Shown: positions 1 through 6,316 of the stretch, one piece after another
How positions within the stretch are numbered: the first letter of the stretch is position 1
Layout: every line of letters starts with the position of its first letter
DNA from: Acidobacteriota bacterium
GTDB lineage: Bacteria > Acidobacteriota > Terriglobia > Terriglobales > Acidobacteriaceae
DNA: 7,009 bases
Reading direction: 5' to 3'
NCBI GenBank assembly: GCA_021781255.1
Contig: JAJXXG010001180.1
Span: forward strand, 1-7,009
Position numbers and translations under genes: made by a program
The notes under the pieces: model-generated
Database searches by the model: none
Seen by the model: the letters and a program-made list of their open reading frames with translations, nothing else
Told to the model about the DNA's origin: nothing

Positions 1-2516
1 AGCAGCAAACGCGCGAGGAAGCCTACTCAGCTGATGCCGCCGATGCAGAAACCGAGGTGCAGCTCGCCGCTGTCCCTGAGACCTCTGACGAATCCGCGCA
101 GTCCTCAGACGAAGCCGGCGCAAAGCGCTGGCGCGGACGCCGCCGCCGTCGCGGAGGCCGCGGTCAGTCCCCCGAAGCGCAGTCTGAAGCCCCCGCAGAA
201 GACTTCGAGCAGGAGTCCGTCGAAACCCGGCGCAGCCGCGATGCCGAACCTTCGCATGATATTCATGCCCAGGCCACTTCCAGCCGCTCAGAGCGCAAAC
301 CCTCTTTTGTTCTCCCCGGTGAGTCGCTCTCGAAATACGGCGGCACGACCGACGAGGAACCCATAGCCGCTCCAAAGACCGAGCAGACCGCAGCCGCACC
401 CGCTCGCCCCGTCACCTCGCGCCCTTCCACGCTCATTGAGGCGCCGCTCGAGTGGGACGGCGTTGGCCTGCTCCCCGGCGAATCCCTTTCGCGCCATCGC
501 AACCGCGCGCCCGAGCCTGAACTGGAGCCGGCGAAGGAAATGAGCACCGAGGCGGAGCACGCGGTCGTCGAGGAACAAACCTTCGAGCCCGAAGCCGAAC
601 TCGAAACCACATCCCTCCACGCCAGCGAAGAGCAAGTTGAGGAGTCGGTCGAAGAACCGGAATCCGCCGAAGAGGGCGAAGTCATTGAGGAGGAGCTCAC
701 GGCGGATGAAGTGGCCGAAGTATCCGAGTCGACCGTCGAGGACGAAACCGAATCCGTTGAGACAGAGCCCAATGCCGAGGCCTCGCACCGCGTCGACCCC
801 ATTCCACCCACCGGCTTCCGTCTCTTTGGCCGCGGCAGCAAAAAGAAGCAAGAAGTCAGCGCCGAAGAACCGGCGGGCGAGTCGAAGCCCGCGTCAGCAT
901 CCGTCTCCAACGTCTCCGCATTCGCACCCGGAAGTGGCCTCGTTGAAGAAGAAGTCATCGAGGGCGAAGAATACGAAATTCCCGGCCATTCGCACACCCA
1001 TCACGGTGAGGAACACGATCTCGACGAGTATGAGGAGCAGACCCTCCAGTCGCAGATTCGTTCTGGAGCCATCGGCGAAATGCTCGAGGAGGCACAGCTC
1101 GAACATCGCATCGATCTCGACCTTGACGAAAAGAATGGCGAAGAAGAGGACATCGATGACGACGCTGAGGAATCCGAATCCACTGATGGCCGGCCCTCCA
1201 CACCCGGACGTGAGCGCCGTGAGCGGGCCACGCGCGGCCGTCGTGGACGCGGCCCGCAAAGCGCTGGCAATCGCCGCGGCCCTTCGCGCCGCTCCGCACA
1301 AACCTCTGATCTGCCCATCATCTCTGACCTGCTAAAACCCGGTCAGGAAATCCTCGTGCAGATTGCCAAGGAACCCATCGCCAAGAAGGGCGCACGCATC
1401 ACTTCGCACATCGCCCTTCCCGGTCGCTTCCTTGTCTTCATGCCCACCGTCTCTCATGTCGGCGTCAGCCGCAAAATTGCTTCAGACGAAGAGCGTCAGC
1501 GCCTCAAGCGCATTCTCATCAGCGAGCGTGGTGAGGCCTCCGGCGGTTTCATCGTACGCACCGCAGCCGAGGGCGCATCTGAGGAGGAGCTCCGCGCCGA
1601 CCTTCGCTTCCTCATCCATCTCTGGAACGAGATCAAGCAGCGCTCGGAAAGCTCCAAATCACCGGCGCTCATCTATCACGACCTTTCACTCATCGAGCGC
1701 ATCCTGCGCGACCAGGTCAGCGCCAACTTCTCCTCCATCTGGGTTGACTCGCAGGATGACTACGAACGCATCGTCCGCTTCCTCAACCGCTTCTCGCCCT
1801 CGCTCGTCCGCCGAGTCAAGCTTTACACCAAGCAGACGCCGCTCTTCGAACACTTTGGAATTCAGGACGAAATCTCCAAGGCCCTGCGCTCCAAGGTCTG
1901 GCTCAAGTCCGGCGGCTCCATCGTCATCAACCAGACTGAGGCTCTCGTCGCCATCGACATCAACACCGGCAAATATGTTGGAAAGTCCGCGCGGCTTGAG
2001 GACACCATCGTCAAAACCAACCTTGATGCCGTGCCTGAAATCGTCCGCCAGATTCGCCTCCGCGACCTCGGCGGCATCATCATCATCGACTTCATTGACA
2101 TGGATGAGCGCAAGAACCGCCATCGCGTGATGGCCGCGCTTGAGGAAGCTCTCAAGAGCGACCGCGCGCCCACAAAGGTTCTGCAGTTTAACGACTTCGG
2201 CCTCGTTGCCATCACCCGCAAGCGCGTCAAGCAGTCGCTTGAGCGCACGCTCTCGGTCCCTTGCCCCATCTGCCAGGCCACCGGCATGGTCAAGAGTCCC
2301 ACCACAGTCTGCAACGAGATTTACATCGAGCTGCGCAAGATGCGGAAGCACTTTGAGAGCGAAGATGTGCTGCTCCGCGTCCACCCGGAAACCGTCAAGG
2401 TTCTCAAGTCAAACAACGCCCGCTGGCTCACCGAATTTGAAGAGCTCGTCGGCCGCAACATCCTCGTCAAGAGCGATGCCACACTCCACCCCGAGCAGTT
2501 TGACATCCAGGGCTGA
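1..2516 (+). CDS. Rne/Rng (RNase E/G) family endoribonuclease, 5'-truncated by the window edge
   Basis: Cytoplasmic single-strand endoribonuclease for mRNA decay and rRNA/tRNA processing. The frame is open from position 3 with no stop, so the true start lies upstream; the GTG at 57 (residue 1 in this numbering) is an internal Val codon. From about residue 419 the protein follows E. coli RNase G almost to its end: second half of the S1 domain (ISDLLKPGQEILVQI), 5'-monophosphate sensor residues R501-T502 (FIVRTAAEG), DNase I-like catalytic part with Mg-binding D634 (AIDINTG) and D678 (IIIIDFIDM), spaced 44 apart against 43 in RNase E, and the zinc-link pair C736/C739 (CPIC). It ends with HPEQFDIQG like RNase G, so there is no RNase E-type C-terminal scaffold. 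Everything before about residue 415 is low-complexity and charged. The first half of the S1 domain is presumably off-window. Family is certain; the choice between rne and rng is not made here. Confidence 0.96.
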   Translation, partial: QQTREEAYSADAADAETEVQLAAVPETSDESAQSSDEAGAKRWRGRRRRRGGRGQSPEAQSEAPAEDFEQESVETRRSRDAEPSHDIHAQATSSRSERKPSFVLPGESLSKYGGTTDEEPIAAPKTEQTAAAPARPVTSRPSTLIEAPLEWDGVGLLPGESLSRHRNRAPEPELEPAKEMSTEAEHAVVEEQTFEPEAELETTSLHASEEQVEESVEEPESAEEGEVIEEELTADEVAEVSESTVEDETESVETEPNAEASHRVDPIPPTGFRLFGRGSKKKQEVSAEEPAGESKPASASVSNVSAFAPGSGLVEEEVIEGEEYEIPGHSHTHHGEEHDLDEYEEQTLQSQIRSGAIGEMLEEAQLEHRIDLDLDEKNGEEEDIDDDAEESESTDGRPSTPGRERRERATRGRRGRGPQSAGNRRGPSRRSAQTSDLPIISDLLKPGQEILVQIAKEPIAKKGARITSHIALPGRFLVFMPTVSHVGVSRKIASDEERQRLKRILISERGEASGGFIVRTAAEGASEEELRADLRFLIHLWNEIKQRSESSKSPALIYHDLSLIERILRDQVSANFSSIWVDSQDDYERIVRFLNRFSPSLVRRVKLYTKQTPLFEHFGIQDEISKALRSKVWLKSGGSIVINQTEALVAIDINTGKYVGKSARLEDTIVKTNLDAVPEIVRQIRLRDLGGIIIIDFIDMDERKNRHRVMAALEEALKSDRAPTKVLQFNDFGLVAITRKRVKQSLERTLSVPCPICQATGMVKSPTTVCNEIYIELRKMRKHFESEDVLLRVHPETVKVLKSNNARWLTEFEELVGRNILVKSDATLHPEQFDIQG
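3..1310 (+). other. Disordered charged insertion inside the RNase S1 domain (protein region)
   Basis: This stretch encodes about 435 residues of low-complexity protein placed directly before the second half of the S1 domain. Seen in order: an arginine island at K23-Q37 (RWRGRRRRRGGRG, nt 123-167), two LPGESLS motifs, a long Glu/Asp-rich segment (about residues 155-240), a Lys-containing patch near nt 837-855, a histidine cluster (HSHTHHGEEH, residues 311-320), a second acidic stretch, and a second arginine island (about residues 383-414, nt 1203-1298). In canonical RNase E and G the two S1 halves are separated by only a short loop, so I infer an insertion. Arg/Gly islands of this kind usually bind RNA, and acidic segments often mediate protein contacts or condensation; neither role is shown here. 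Confidence 0.75.
312..497 (+). repeat. Two copies of an LPGESLS(K/R) short linear motif
   Basis: Within the disordered part of the ribonuclease, LPGESLSKY is encoded at 312-338 and LPGESLSRH at 471-497, 159 nt apart. Of the seven shared codons, four differ synonymously at the third position (GGT/GGC, GAG/GAA, TCG/TCC, CTC/CTT). Identity at protein level with drift at DNA level suggests selection on the peptide rather than a recent duplication. The flanks are unrelated Pro/Glu/Ala-rich sequence. This is the only visibly ordered element repeated in the region and could be a docking motif; its partner is unknown. Confidence 0.7.
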
Positions 2517-2537
2517 ATCCGTAACCCGTTCACATGC

Positions 2538-2566
2538 AAAAGGCCGGAGCCACTCTCCGGCCTTTT
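2538..2566 (+). terminator. Rho-independent terminator after the RNase gene
   Basis: A perfect 12-bp stem lies 21 nt past the RNase stop codon: AAAAGGCCGGAG (2538-2549), loop CCACT (2550-2554), CTCCGGCCTTTT (2555-2566), ending in T4 followed by CCTT. The A-tract on the 5' side means it could also stop transcription coming from the right. It insulates the RNase gene from the sulfotransferase gene downstream. Confidence 0.92.
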
Positions 2567-2724
2567 CCTTACCCCACCACTTCGCGGACTCAACTTGGTC
2601 CAAAAGCCGATTCACACCAAATCCACCGCCCAGAGAAAACCCTTCTGCCAATTCCGCAGTCTCAATATCAGGCGTGCTCAGCCATTCGAGACGCGCATTC
2701 ATCATCATGCCTTACCGCATTCAT

Positions 2725-2740
2725 CGAGGTCGCACGATTG
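2725..2740 (+). promoter_or_regulatory. Ribosome-binding site fixing a TTG start
   Basis: GAGG at 2725-2728 lies 9 nt before TTG at 2738. This TTG is the only ATG/GTG/TTG codon in the reading frame between the ATG at 2534, which sits just ahead of the terminator, and the hydrophobic core of the signal peptide. Starting here gives a basic n-region and a well-proportioned lipoprotein signal. Confidence 0.75.
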
Positions 2741-4651
2741 TTCCCTCACGATAAGACCCTCCGGCGAAAGCCTTCGTGCCTTCGCACACTTTCGCTCTGC
2801 GTTCTTTCAGGTGTTGCTCTTTTGCTCGCCTCCTGCGGTTCATCCAGCACCGTCCAAAACCAGACCTTACCCAGCCCGCCCACGCCCACACAACCTCCTC
2901 CGCAGGCAACGCAAGGGGGGAACATCTCTGTCTCTCCGCAATACGTCACCATCGGTCCCGGGCAAAAGCAGGTCTTTCAGGCAGCGGCGCCTTCAGGCGA
3001 ATCTCTGCAATGGTCAGTCAACGGCATCGTGGGCGGCAACTCTCAGGTCGGCACAATCGACTCGACAGGCAACTTCACTGCACCGGCCAGCGTACAGTAC
3101 GGCACAAACGCCGTCATCTCAGCAGCCGACGCCAACGCGCCCACGACGAATTACGCAACCGCCGTCGCTGCCATCATCGCGCCCGGCATCGTCACGCAAA
3201 CCTCAAACCCGCAGGTCGCCACATACTCCATCTATCTCCCCGCTCCCGGCACAGTCAGCATCCAGTTTGGGCCTGACACCACCTACGGCCTCAACACCTG
3301 GCAGCAATCCTCTCCGTCGCCCTACGGCGGCGAGGTCAGCATCTTCGTCGCAGGCATGCGCGCACAAACCCTCTATCACATGCGCGCCAATGTCACCCTC
3401 GACAACGGCTCCTCCTTTACTGACATTGACCGCACCTTCACCGCCGGCACTCCGCCCGGAACTGCGCCCCTTACTATCACCGTGCCCAGCGGCCAAACCC
3501 CGCAATCCGGAATCGAGATGTTCGAAACGGCCATTCCGCATGAAAGCGCACAGGCCTTCGCCACTGATCTGCAGGGCAACGTTATCTGGACTTACACCTA
3601 CACCAAAGGCACGGATCAGGACATCGTCCAGCCCATCAAACTGCTGCCGAACGGCCACTTCATCGTCCTCATCTCTTACGCCTCATCCGCCGTACTCAAC
3701 GGCACCACCATCCAGTCAGGCACCATTGACGCAGTGCGCGAAATCGACCTCGCCGGCAACACCATTCGCGAAATCACGCTCTCTCAGCTCTCCGCAGCTT
3801 TGGCCGCCAAGGGCTACAACTTCAATCTCGGCAGCTTTCACCACGACGTCCTCGCGCTTCCCAATGGCCACTGGATTCTTCTCGCCTCGCACTACAAATC
3901 CTTCACCAATCTTCCCGGCTATCCCGGCACCACCAGCGTCCTCGGCGACGTGATCGTCGACGTCGACCAAAGCGGCCAACCCGTCTGGGTCTGGAACACC
4001 TTTGATCACCTCGACATCAATCGTCATCCTTATCTCTTCCCAGACTGGACCCATGGCAACGCGCTGCTTTACTCCTCAGACGATCACAACCTCCTCTTCT
4101 CCATGCGTCATCAGAACTGGATCATCAAAATCGACTATGAAGATGGTGCAGGCTCCGGCAACATTCTCTGGAAGCTCGGCGAAGGTGGCGACTTCACCCT
4201 CCAGAATGGCACCGATCCCACTGACTGGTTCTACTCGCAGCACGGCCCTGCCTTCTTTTCCGCCAACACCACCGGCGTCTTTCAGCTCGGCGTCATGGAC
4301 AACGGCGATGATCGGCCAACGCCCGACGGTGGAATCTGCGGCACCACCAATGAACCGGCCTGCTACTCCACCGCCTCGGTCTACCAGATTAACGAGGCAA
4401 ACAGAACCGCCACTCTCGTTACCCACTACAACCCTTCGCCCAGCCTCTACAGCTACTTCGGTGGCGACGTGCGTCCCATGCAAAATGGCGATCTCGAAGC
4501 CGACTTCTGCGCCCTTTCCGGTGGCTCCCAGGTACAGGAGCTCAATCTGAACGGTTCCACCCCGCAGCTCGTCTGGCAGGCCAACACAAAAGGTTCCCTG
4601 CAATACCGCGCTGTGCGATTGCCTAGTCTCTATCCCGGCGTCCAATGGTGA
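2738..4651 (+). CDS. Aryl-sulfate sulfotransferase (ASST)-family lipoprotein
   Basis: ASSTs move a sulfuryl group from one phenolic sulfate to another phenol without PAPS, through a sulfurylated histidine, outside the cytoplasm. Started at TTG 2738 the product is 637 aa. Residues 1-33 form a lipoprotein signal: basic KTLRRK, hydrophobic core, lipobox LLASC with C33 as lipidated Cys; the next residue is Gly, so no Asp+2 retention signal. A Pro/Thr-rich linker, an Ig-like domain (about 62-148) and a fibronectin III-like domain (about 150-240) precede the beta-propeller (about 245-637). Active-site motifs: H368-H369-D370 (FHHD), H439 and N441 (DWTHGN), R457 (MRHQ) and H502 (SQHGP). The 18-residue H439-R457 spacing equals H356-R374 of E. 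coli ASST; H502 would be the sulfurylated His. C534 and C542 could form a disulfide. No DsbL/DsbI-like genes lie nearby. Family is secure; the substrate is unknown. Confidence 0.88.
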   Translation: MFPHDKTLRRKPSCLRTLSLCVLSGVALLLASCGSSSTVQNQTLPSPPTPTQPPPQATQGGNISVSPQYVTIGPGQKQVFQAAAPSGESLQWSVNGIVGGNSQVGTIDSTGNFTAPASVQYGTNAVISAADANAPTTNYATAVAAIIAPGIVTQTSNPQVATYSIYLPAPGTVSIQFGPDTTYGLNTWQQSSPSPYGGEVSIFVAGMRAQTLYHMRANVTLDNGSSFTDIDRTFTAGTPPGTAPLTITVPSGQTPQSGIEMFETAIPHESAQAFATDLQGNVIWTYTYTKGTDQDIVQPIKLLPNGHFIVLISYASSAVLNGTTIQSGTIDAVREIDLAGNTIREITLSQLSAALAAKGYNFNLGSFHHDVLALPNGHWILLASHYKSFTNLPGYPGTTSVLGDVIVDVDQSGQPVWVWNTFDHLDINRHPYLFPDWTHGNALLYSSDDHNLLFSMRHQNWIIKIDYEDGAGSGNILWKLGEGGDFTLQNGTDPTDWFYSQHGPAFFSANTTGVFQLGVMDNGDDRPTPDGGICGTTNEPACYSTASVYQINEANRTATLVTHYNPSPSLYSYFGGDVRPMQNGDLEADFCALSGGSQVQELNLNGSTPQLVWQANTKGSLQYRAVRLPSLYPGVQW

Positions 4652-4674
4652 GTTGACTTCTTCTTCATGGGATA

Positions 4675-4692
4675 CAAACGTCAATCCGTTTG
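4675..4692 (+). repeat. Small hairpin downstream of the sulfotransferase gene
   Basis: CAAACG (4675-4680) and CGTTTG (4687-4692) form a 6-bp stem with a 6-nt loop, 23 nt after the sulfotransferase stop codon. No T-run follows (GGCATTACG), so it is at best a weak terminator or an mRNA 3'-end stabiliser. It could be chance. Confidence 0.3.
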
Positions 4693-4721
4693 GGCATTAC
4701 GAAAGGATTCGCGCCAAATAT

Positions 4722-4751
4722 GCTGCAGCCTCAAATGTGAGGCCGCCCAGC
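4722..4751 (+). repeat. Imperfect hairpin in the spacer before the barrel gene
   Basis: Inner stem GCCTCA/TGAGGC (4728-4733 with 4738-4743, loop AATG), extended past a small internal loop by GCTG/CAGC (4722-4725 with 4748-4751). No U-tract follows. It may be a structured 3' end of the upstream transcript or part of the leader of the next gene. Confidence 0.35.
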
Positions 4752-4770
4752 ATCCACAGCTATCCTTTCA

Positions 4771-4829
4771 GGGGGCATCTTCAGCGCAATCATGCTTTTT
4801 ATGTCATGCTGAACGCAACCCCCCGGGGG
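4771..4829 (+). repeat. Nested inverted repeat plus C5G5 palindrome in the spacer
   Basis: GGGGG (4771-4775) and TTCAGC (4780-4785) are mirrored by GCTGAA (4808-4813) and a C-run (4819-4824), giving two stacked stems around a 22-nt loop. The loop region carries the direct repeat TCATGCT (4790-4796 and 4804-4810). The C-run abuts GGGGG (4825-4829), making a 10-bp palindrome CCCCCGGGGG at 4820-4829, so the C-run has two possible partners. The block ends about 80 nt before the barrel-protein start, within a likely leader or promoter region. Function is not known. Confidence 0.4.
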
Positions 4830-4899
4830 TAATTCGTGTCTAACTCGACAAAGCGTACTGCGCGAGGGTCAACGCGGTCGCTACTCACAATTCGACCTT

Positions 4900-4913
4900 G
4901 AGGTAAAGCTATG
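4900..4913 (+). promoter_or_regulatory. Ribosome-binding site of the barrel-protein gene
   Basis: GAGGT at 4900-4904 precedes the ATG at 4911 with 7 nt between GAGG and the start codon. This is near-ideal spacing and supports the chosen start, which also gives a complete signal peptide. Confidence 0.8.
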
Positions 4914-5801
4914 TCAACCCAATCCTGGCTGCCGCTTCTGCGGCAAGTGACTGTTCTTACTGCTGCGGCGTCGTTGGCCATTGGTTCGGCAAGTGCGCAG
5001 TTCTCCTCGTCCAACTCCTCCTCCAGCTCCTCTTACAATGCCACGTTCGCTTCGTCCTCTGCTTCTCAGTCCAGTTCGCTTCAGCCGCTCCTTGCAGACA
5101 ATGCGGCTGGATTGGCAGCCTTTCCCGCCGCGCCTGAGCCAGAGGGCGGTGCTGCGGCAGCCGGACAGAATGGGCGTTATCAACAGCGCCAAAGCTGGTT
5201 CAGCAATCTTGCCTTTGAGGCGGGCGGCGGCTTCAACGCGCCCACCAACGCCTCCTCGCCCTACATTACCTGGGGCTACAACTTCACAGTCGGCGCAGGC
5301 AAGCGCTTCAATGACTATCTCAGCCTGCTTCTCGAGTACCAGTTCATCGGCGACAAACTTCCCGGCGCGCTCATTGCGGAAACCGGAGCACAGGGTGGGC
5401 ACGCGCACATCTGGTCTTTCACCCTTGACCCGGTCTTCGACCTCTTTCCCAAGAGCACAAACAGCGTTTATGTCACCGGCGGCGGCGGCTTTTATCGCAA
5501 GGTCTCCAGCTTCACCAATCCCGCCTACACACAATACTGCAGTTACTTCTATTGCTATCCCGGCATCACCAACGTTGTCGTCGGCCACTTCTCCAGCAAC
5601 CAGGGTGGCTGGAACATCGGTGCAGGCTTCACGCATCGCCTCGGCGGCCTTTATGGTGACAGCCGCATGAAGCTCTTCGCGGAAGTCCGCTATCTCGACG
5701 TCTTGACTCCGGCCGTCACCACTCAACCCAACGGACTCGGCACCACAACCGTTGGCGCTGGAACCAAGATCATTCCTGTCACCTTCGGCGTGCGCTGGTA
5801 A
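4911..5801 (+). CDS. Outer-membrane beta-barrel protein with serine-rich linker
   Basis: A 296-aa exported protein. Residues 1-29 are a Sec signal peptide (R11, hydrophobic 13-24, cleavage after ASA at 27-29). Residues 31-56 are very Ser-rich, followed by an Ala/Pro/Gly linker up to about residue 95. From W96 to the end about eight alternating, aromatic-rich strands can be drawn (for example LAFEAGGGFN, NFTVGAGKRF, LSLLLEYQFIG, IWSFTLDPVFDLF, VYVTGGGGFY, GWNIGAGFTHRLGG, MKLFAEVRYLDV, IIPVTFGVRW). The final residue is Trp, as expected for recognition by the BAM machinery. This resembles the small OmpA/OmpW-like barrel families (OMP_b-brl type), which act in the outer membrane as structural proteins, small porins or adhesins. 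C210 and C215 (YCSYFYCY) sit in a predicted loop and could pair. The 259-bp gap from the upstream gene and its own RBS suggest independent transcription. The specific role is unknown. Confidence 0.85.
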   Translation: MSTQSWLPLLRQVTVLTAAASLAIGSASAQFSSSNSSSSSSYNATFASSSASQSSSLQPLLADNAAGLAAFPAAPEPEGGAAAAGQNGRYQQRQSWFSNLAFEAGGGFNAPTNASSPYITWGYNFTVGAGKRFNDYLSLLLEYQFIGDKLPGALIAETGAQGGHAHIWSFTLDPVFDLFPKSTNSVYVTGGGGFYRKVSSFTNPAYTQYCSYFYCYPGITNVVVGHFSSNQGGWNIGAGFTHRLGGLYGDSRMKLFAEVRYLDVLTPAVTTQPNGLGTTTVGAGTKIIPVTFGVRW

Positions 5802-5822
5802 AACGCGCCGACTTGCCAAACG

Positions 5823-5906
5823 CCCCATCCTTCCAGGGTCCGGCCACGCAGGCGCCATGCTTGCCGGCTCTGGGCCAGGTGGAACGAATCCGCCGGAAGG
5901 ATGGGG
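5823..5906. repeat. 84-bp palindromic element between convergent genes
   Basis: Perfect 12-bp terminal inverted repeats, CCCCATCCTTCC (5823-5834) and GGAAGGATGGGG (5895-5906), enclose 60 nt that themselves fold. Inside, GCAGGC (5848-5853) pairs with GCTTGC (5859-5864) around loop GCCAT, and GGCC (5842-5845) pairs with GGCT (5866-5869), each stem with one G-T wobble. It begins 21 nt after the barrel-gene stop and ends 20 nt from the stop of the convergent gene, so it can act as a shared transcript end. No target-site duplication is evident at its borders and it encodes nothing. The architecture fits a REP/MITE-like dispersed intergenic repeat or a bidirectional terminator; I could not look for other genomic copies. 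Confidence 0.6.
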
Positions 5907-5926
5907 TCCCTCCTTTTCGCATCGCG

Positions 5927-6316
5927 CTAGAGAATCCCCAGCACGCGCATTCGCAGCAGAGCGCCGGCCAGCACGCCCATCGGTGAAATAGCCACCTGCA
6001 GCAGCAGATACCAGATTGCCTGTTTTCCCCTCGCCTGCAACGCACTCAGCGCTGACAATGCCAGCACTACAATCCCCAGCGCCAGCACTTCAATCATCGG
6101 GTTTCCCGTACCCACAACCGCCGTCACATATCCACCGGCTGCGCCAGCCAGCAGTGACGCACCTACATTCACAATCGTGTAGCTCGCGCCCGGCAACGGA
6201 TTCATCTCCGTCATGCTCGGCACAAGCCACTGCAGAATTGCCCGCAGCCCCAGAGCGACAATCATCACGGCGGCAAACCCAGCCGCCAGCGCCCAGAATG
6301 CCCGCAGCATCACCAT
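5927..6316 (-). CDS. Small four-helix membrane protein, function unknown
   Basis: A 129-aa very hydrophobic protein with about four membrane helices: residues 5-27 (FWALAAGFAAVMIVALG), 46-68 (VNVGASLLAGAAGGYVTAVV), 74-93 (IEVLALGIVVLALSALSAL) and 100-122 (WYLLLQVAISPMGVLAGAL). The Gly/Ala-rich second helix suggests tight helix packing. No catalytic motif is recognisable. GAGGAG lies 8 nt before ATG 6316, inside the end of the preceding gene, and the start codon overlaps that gene's stop (ATGGTGA), so translation is probably coupled. The product presumably sits in the inner membrane and may anchor or act with the upstream soluble protein. It could be a small uncharacterised transporter-like or integrity protein; I do not assign a family. 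Confidence 0.75.
   Translation of the reverse strand: MVMLRAFWALAAGFAAVMIVALGLRAILQWLVPSMTEMNPLPGASYTIVNVGASLLAGAAGGYVTAVVGTGNPMIEVLALGIVVLALSALSALQARGKQAIWYLLLQVAISPMGVLAGALLRMRVLGIL

Noticed and set aside
263..1321. Several long minus-strand and +1 frames opposite the RNase disordered region
   Set aside because: They are Ser/Arg/Gly-rich mirror images of the Glu/Ala/Arg codon bias, with no domain, and the real frame runs into a conserved catalytic domain.
1686..2384. A 232-residue minus-strand open frame opposite the RNase catalytic domain
   Set aside because: It lies antisense to conserved RNase G motifs and has no recognisable features; it is a shadow of high-GC coding sequence.
2534..2737. 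ATG at 2534 as the start of the sulfotransferase
   Set aside because: It precedes the terminator stem, would add 68 residues without signal character, and TTG 2738 has a ribosome-binding site and gives a complete lipoprotein signal.
2707..2754. Short frame from ATG 2707 (begins MPYRIHRG) as a leader peptide
   Set aside because: It is 15 codons with no clear ribosome-binding site, and nothing suggests attenuation of the downstream gene.
4653..4684. TTGACT near 4655 as a -35 box for the barrel gene
   Set aside because: No acceptable -10 hexamer lies 16-18 nt downstream; the nearest A/T-rich hexamer is only 14 nt away.
4799..5014. 71-residue minus-strand frame across the barrel gene start
   Set aside because: It overlaps the signal-peptide coding region and the RBS of a convincing gene and shows no domain or start signal.
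4914..5858. 314-residue minus-strand frame opposite the barrel gene
   Set aside because: It is antisense to a gene with signal peptide, barrel strands and terminal Trp; its composition fits a codon-bias shadow.
5802..5926. CRISPR or tRNA-like structure in the convergent junction
   Set aside because: There is one inverted repeat pair only, with no direct repeats with spacers and no cloverleaf or CCA end.
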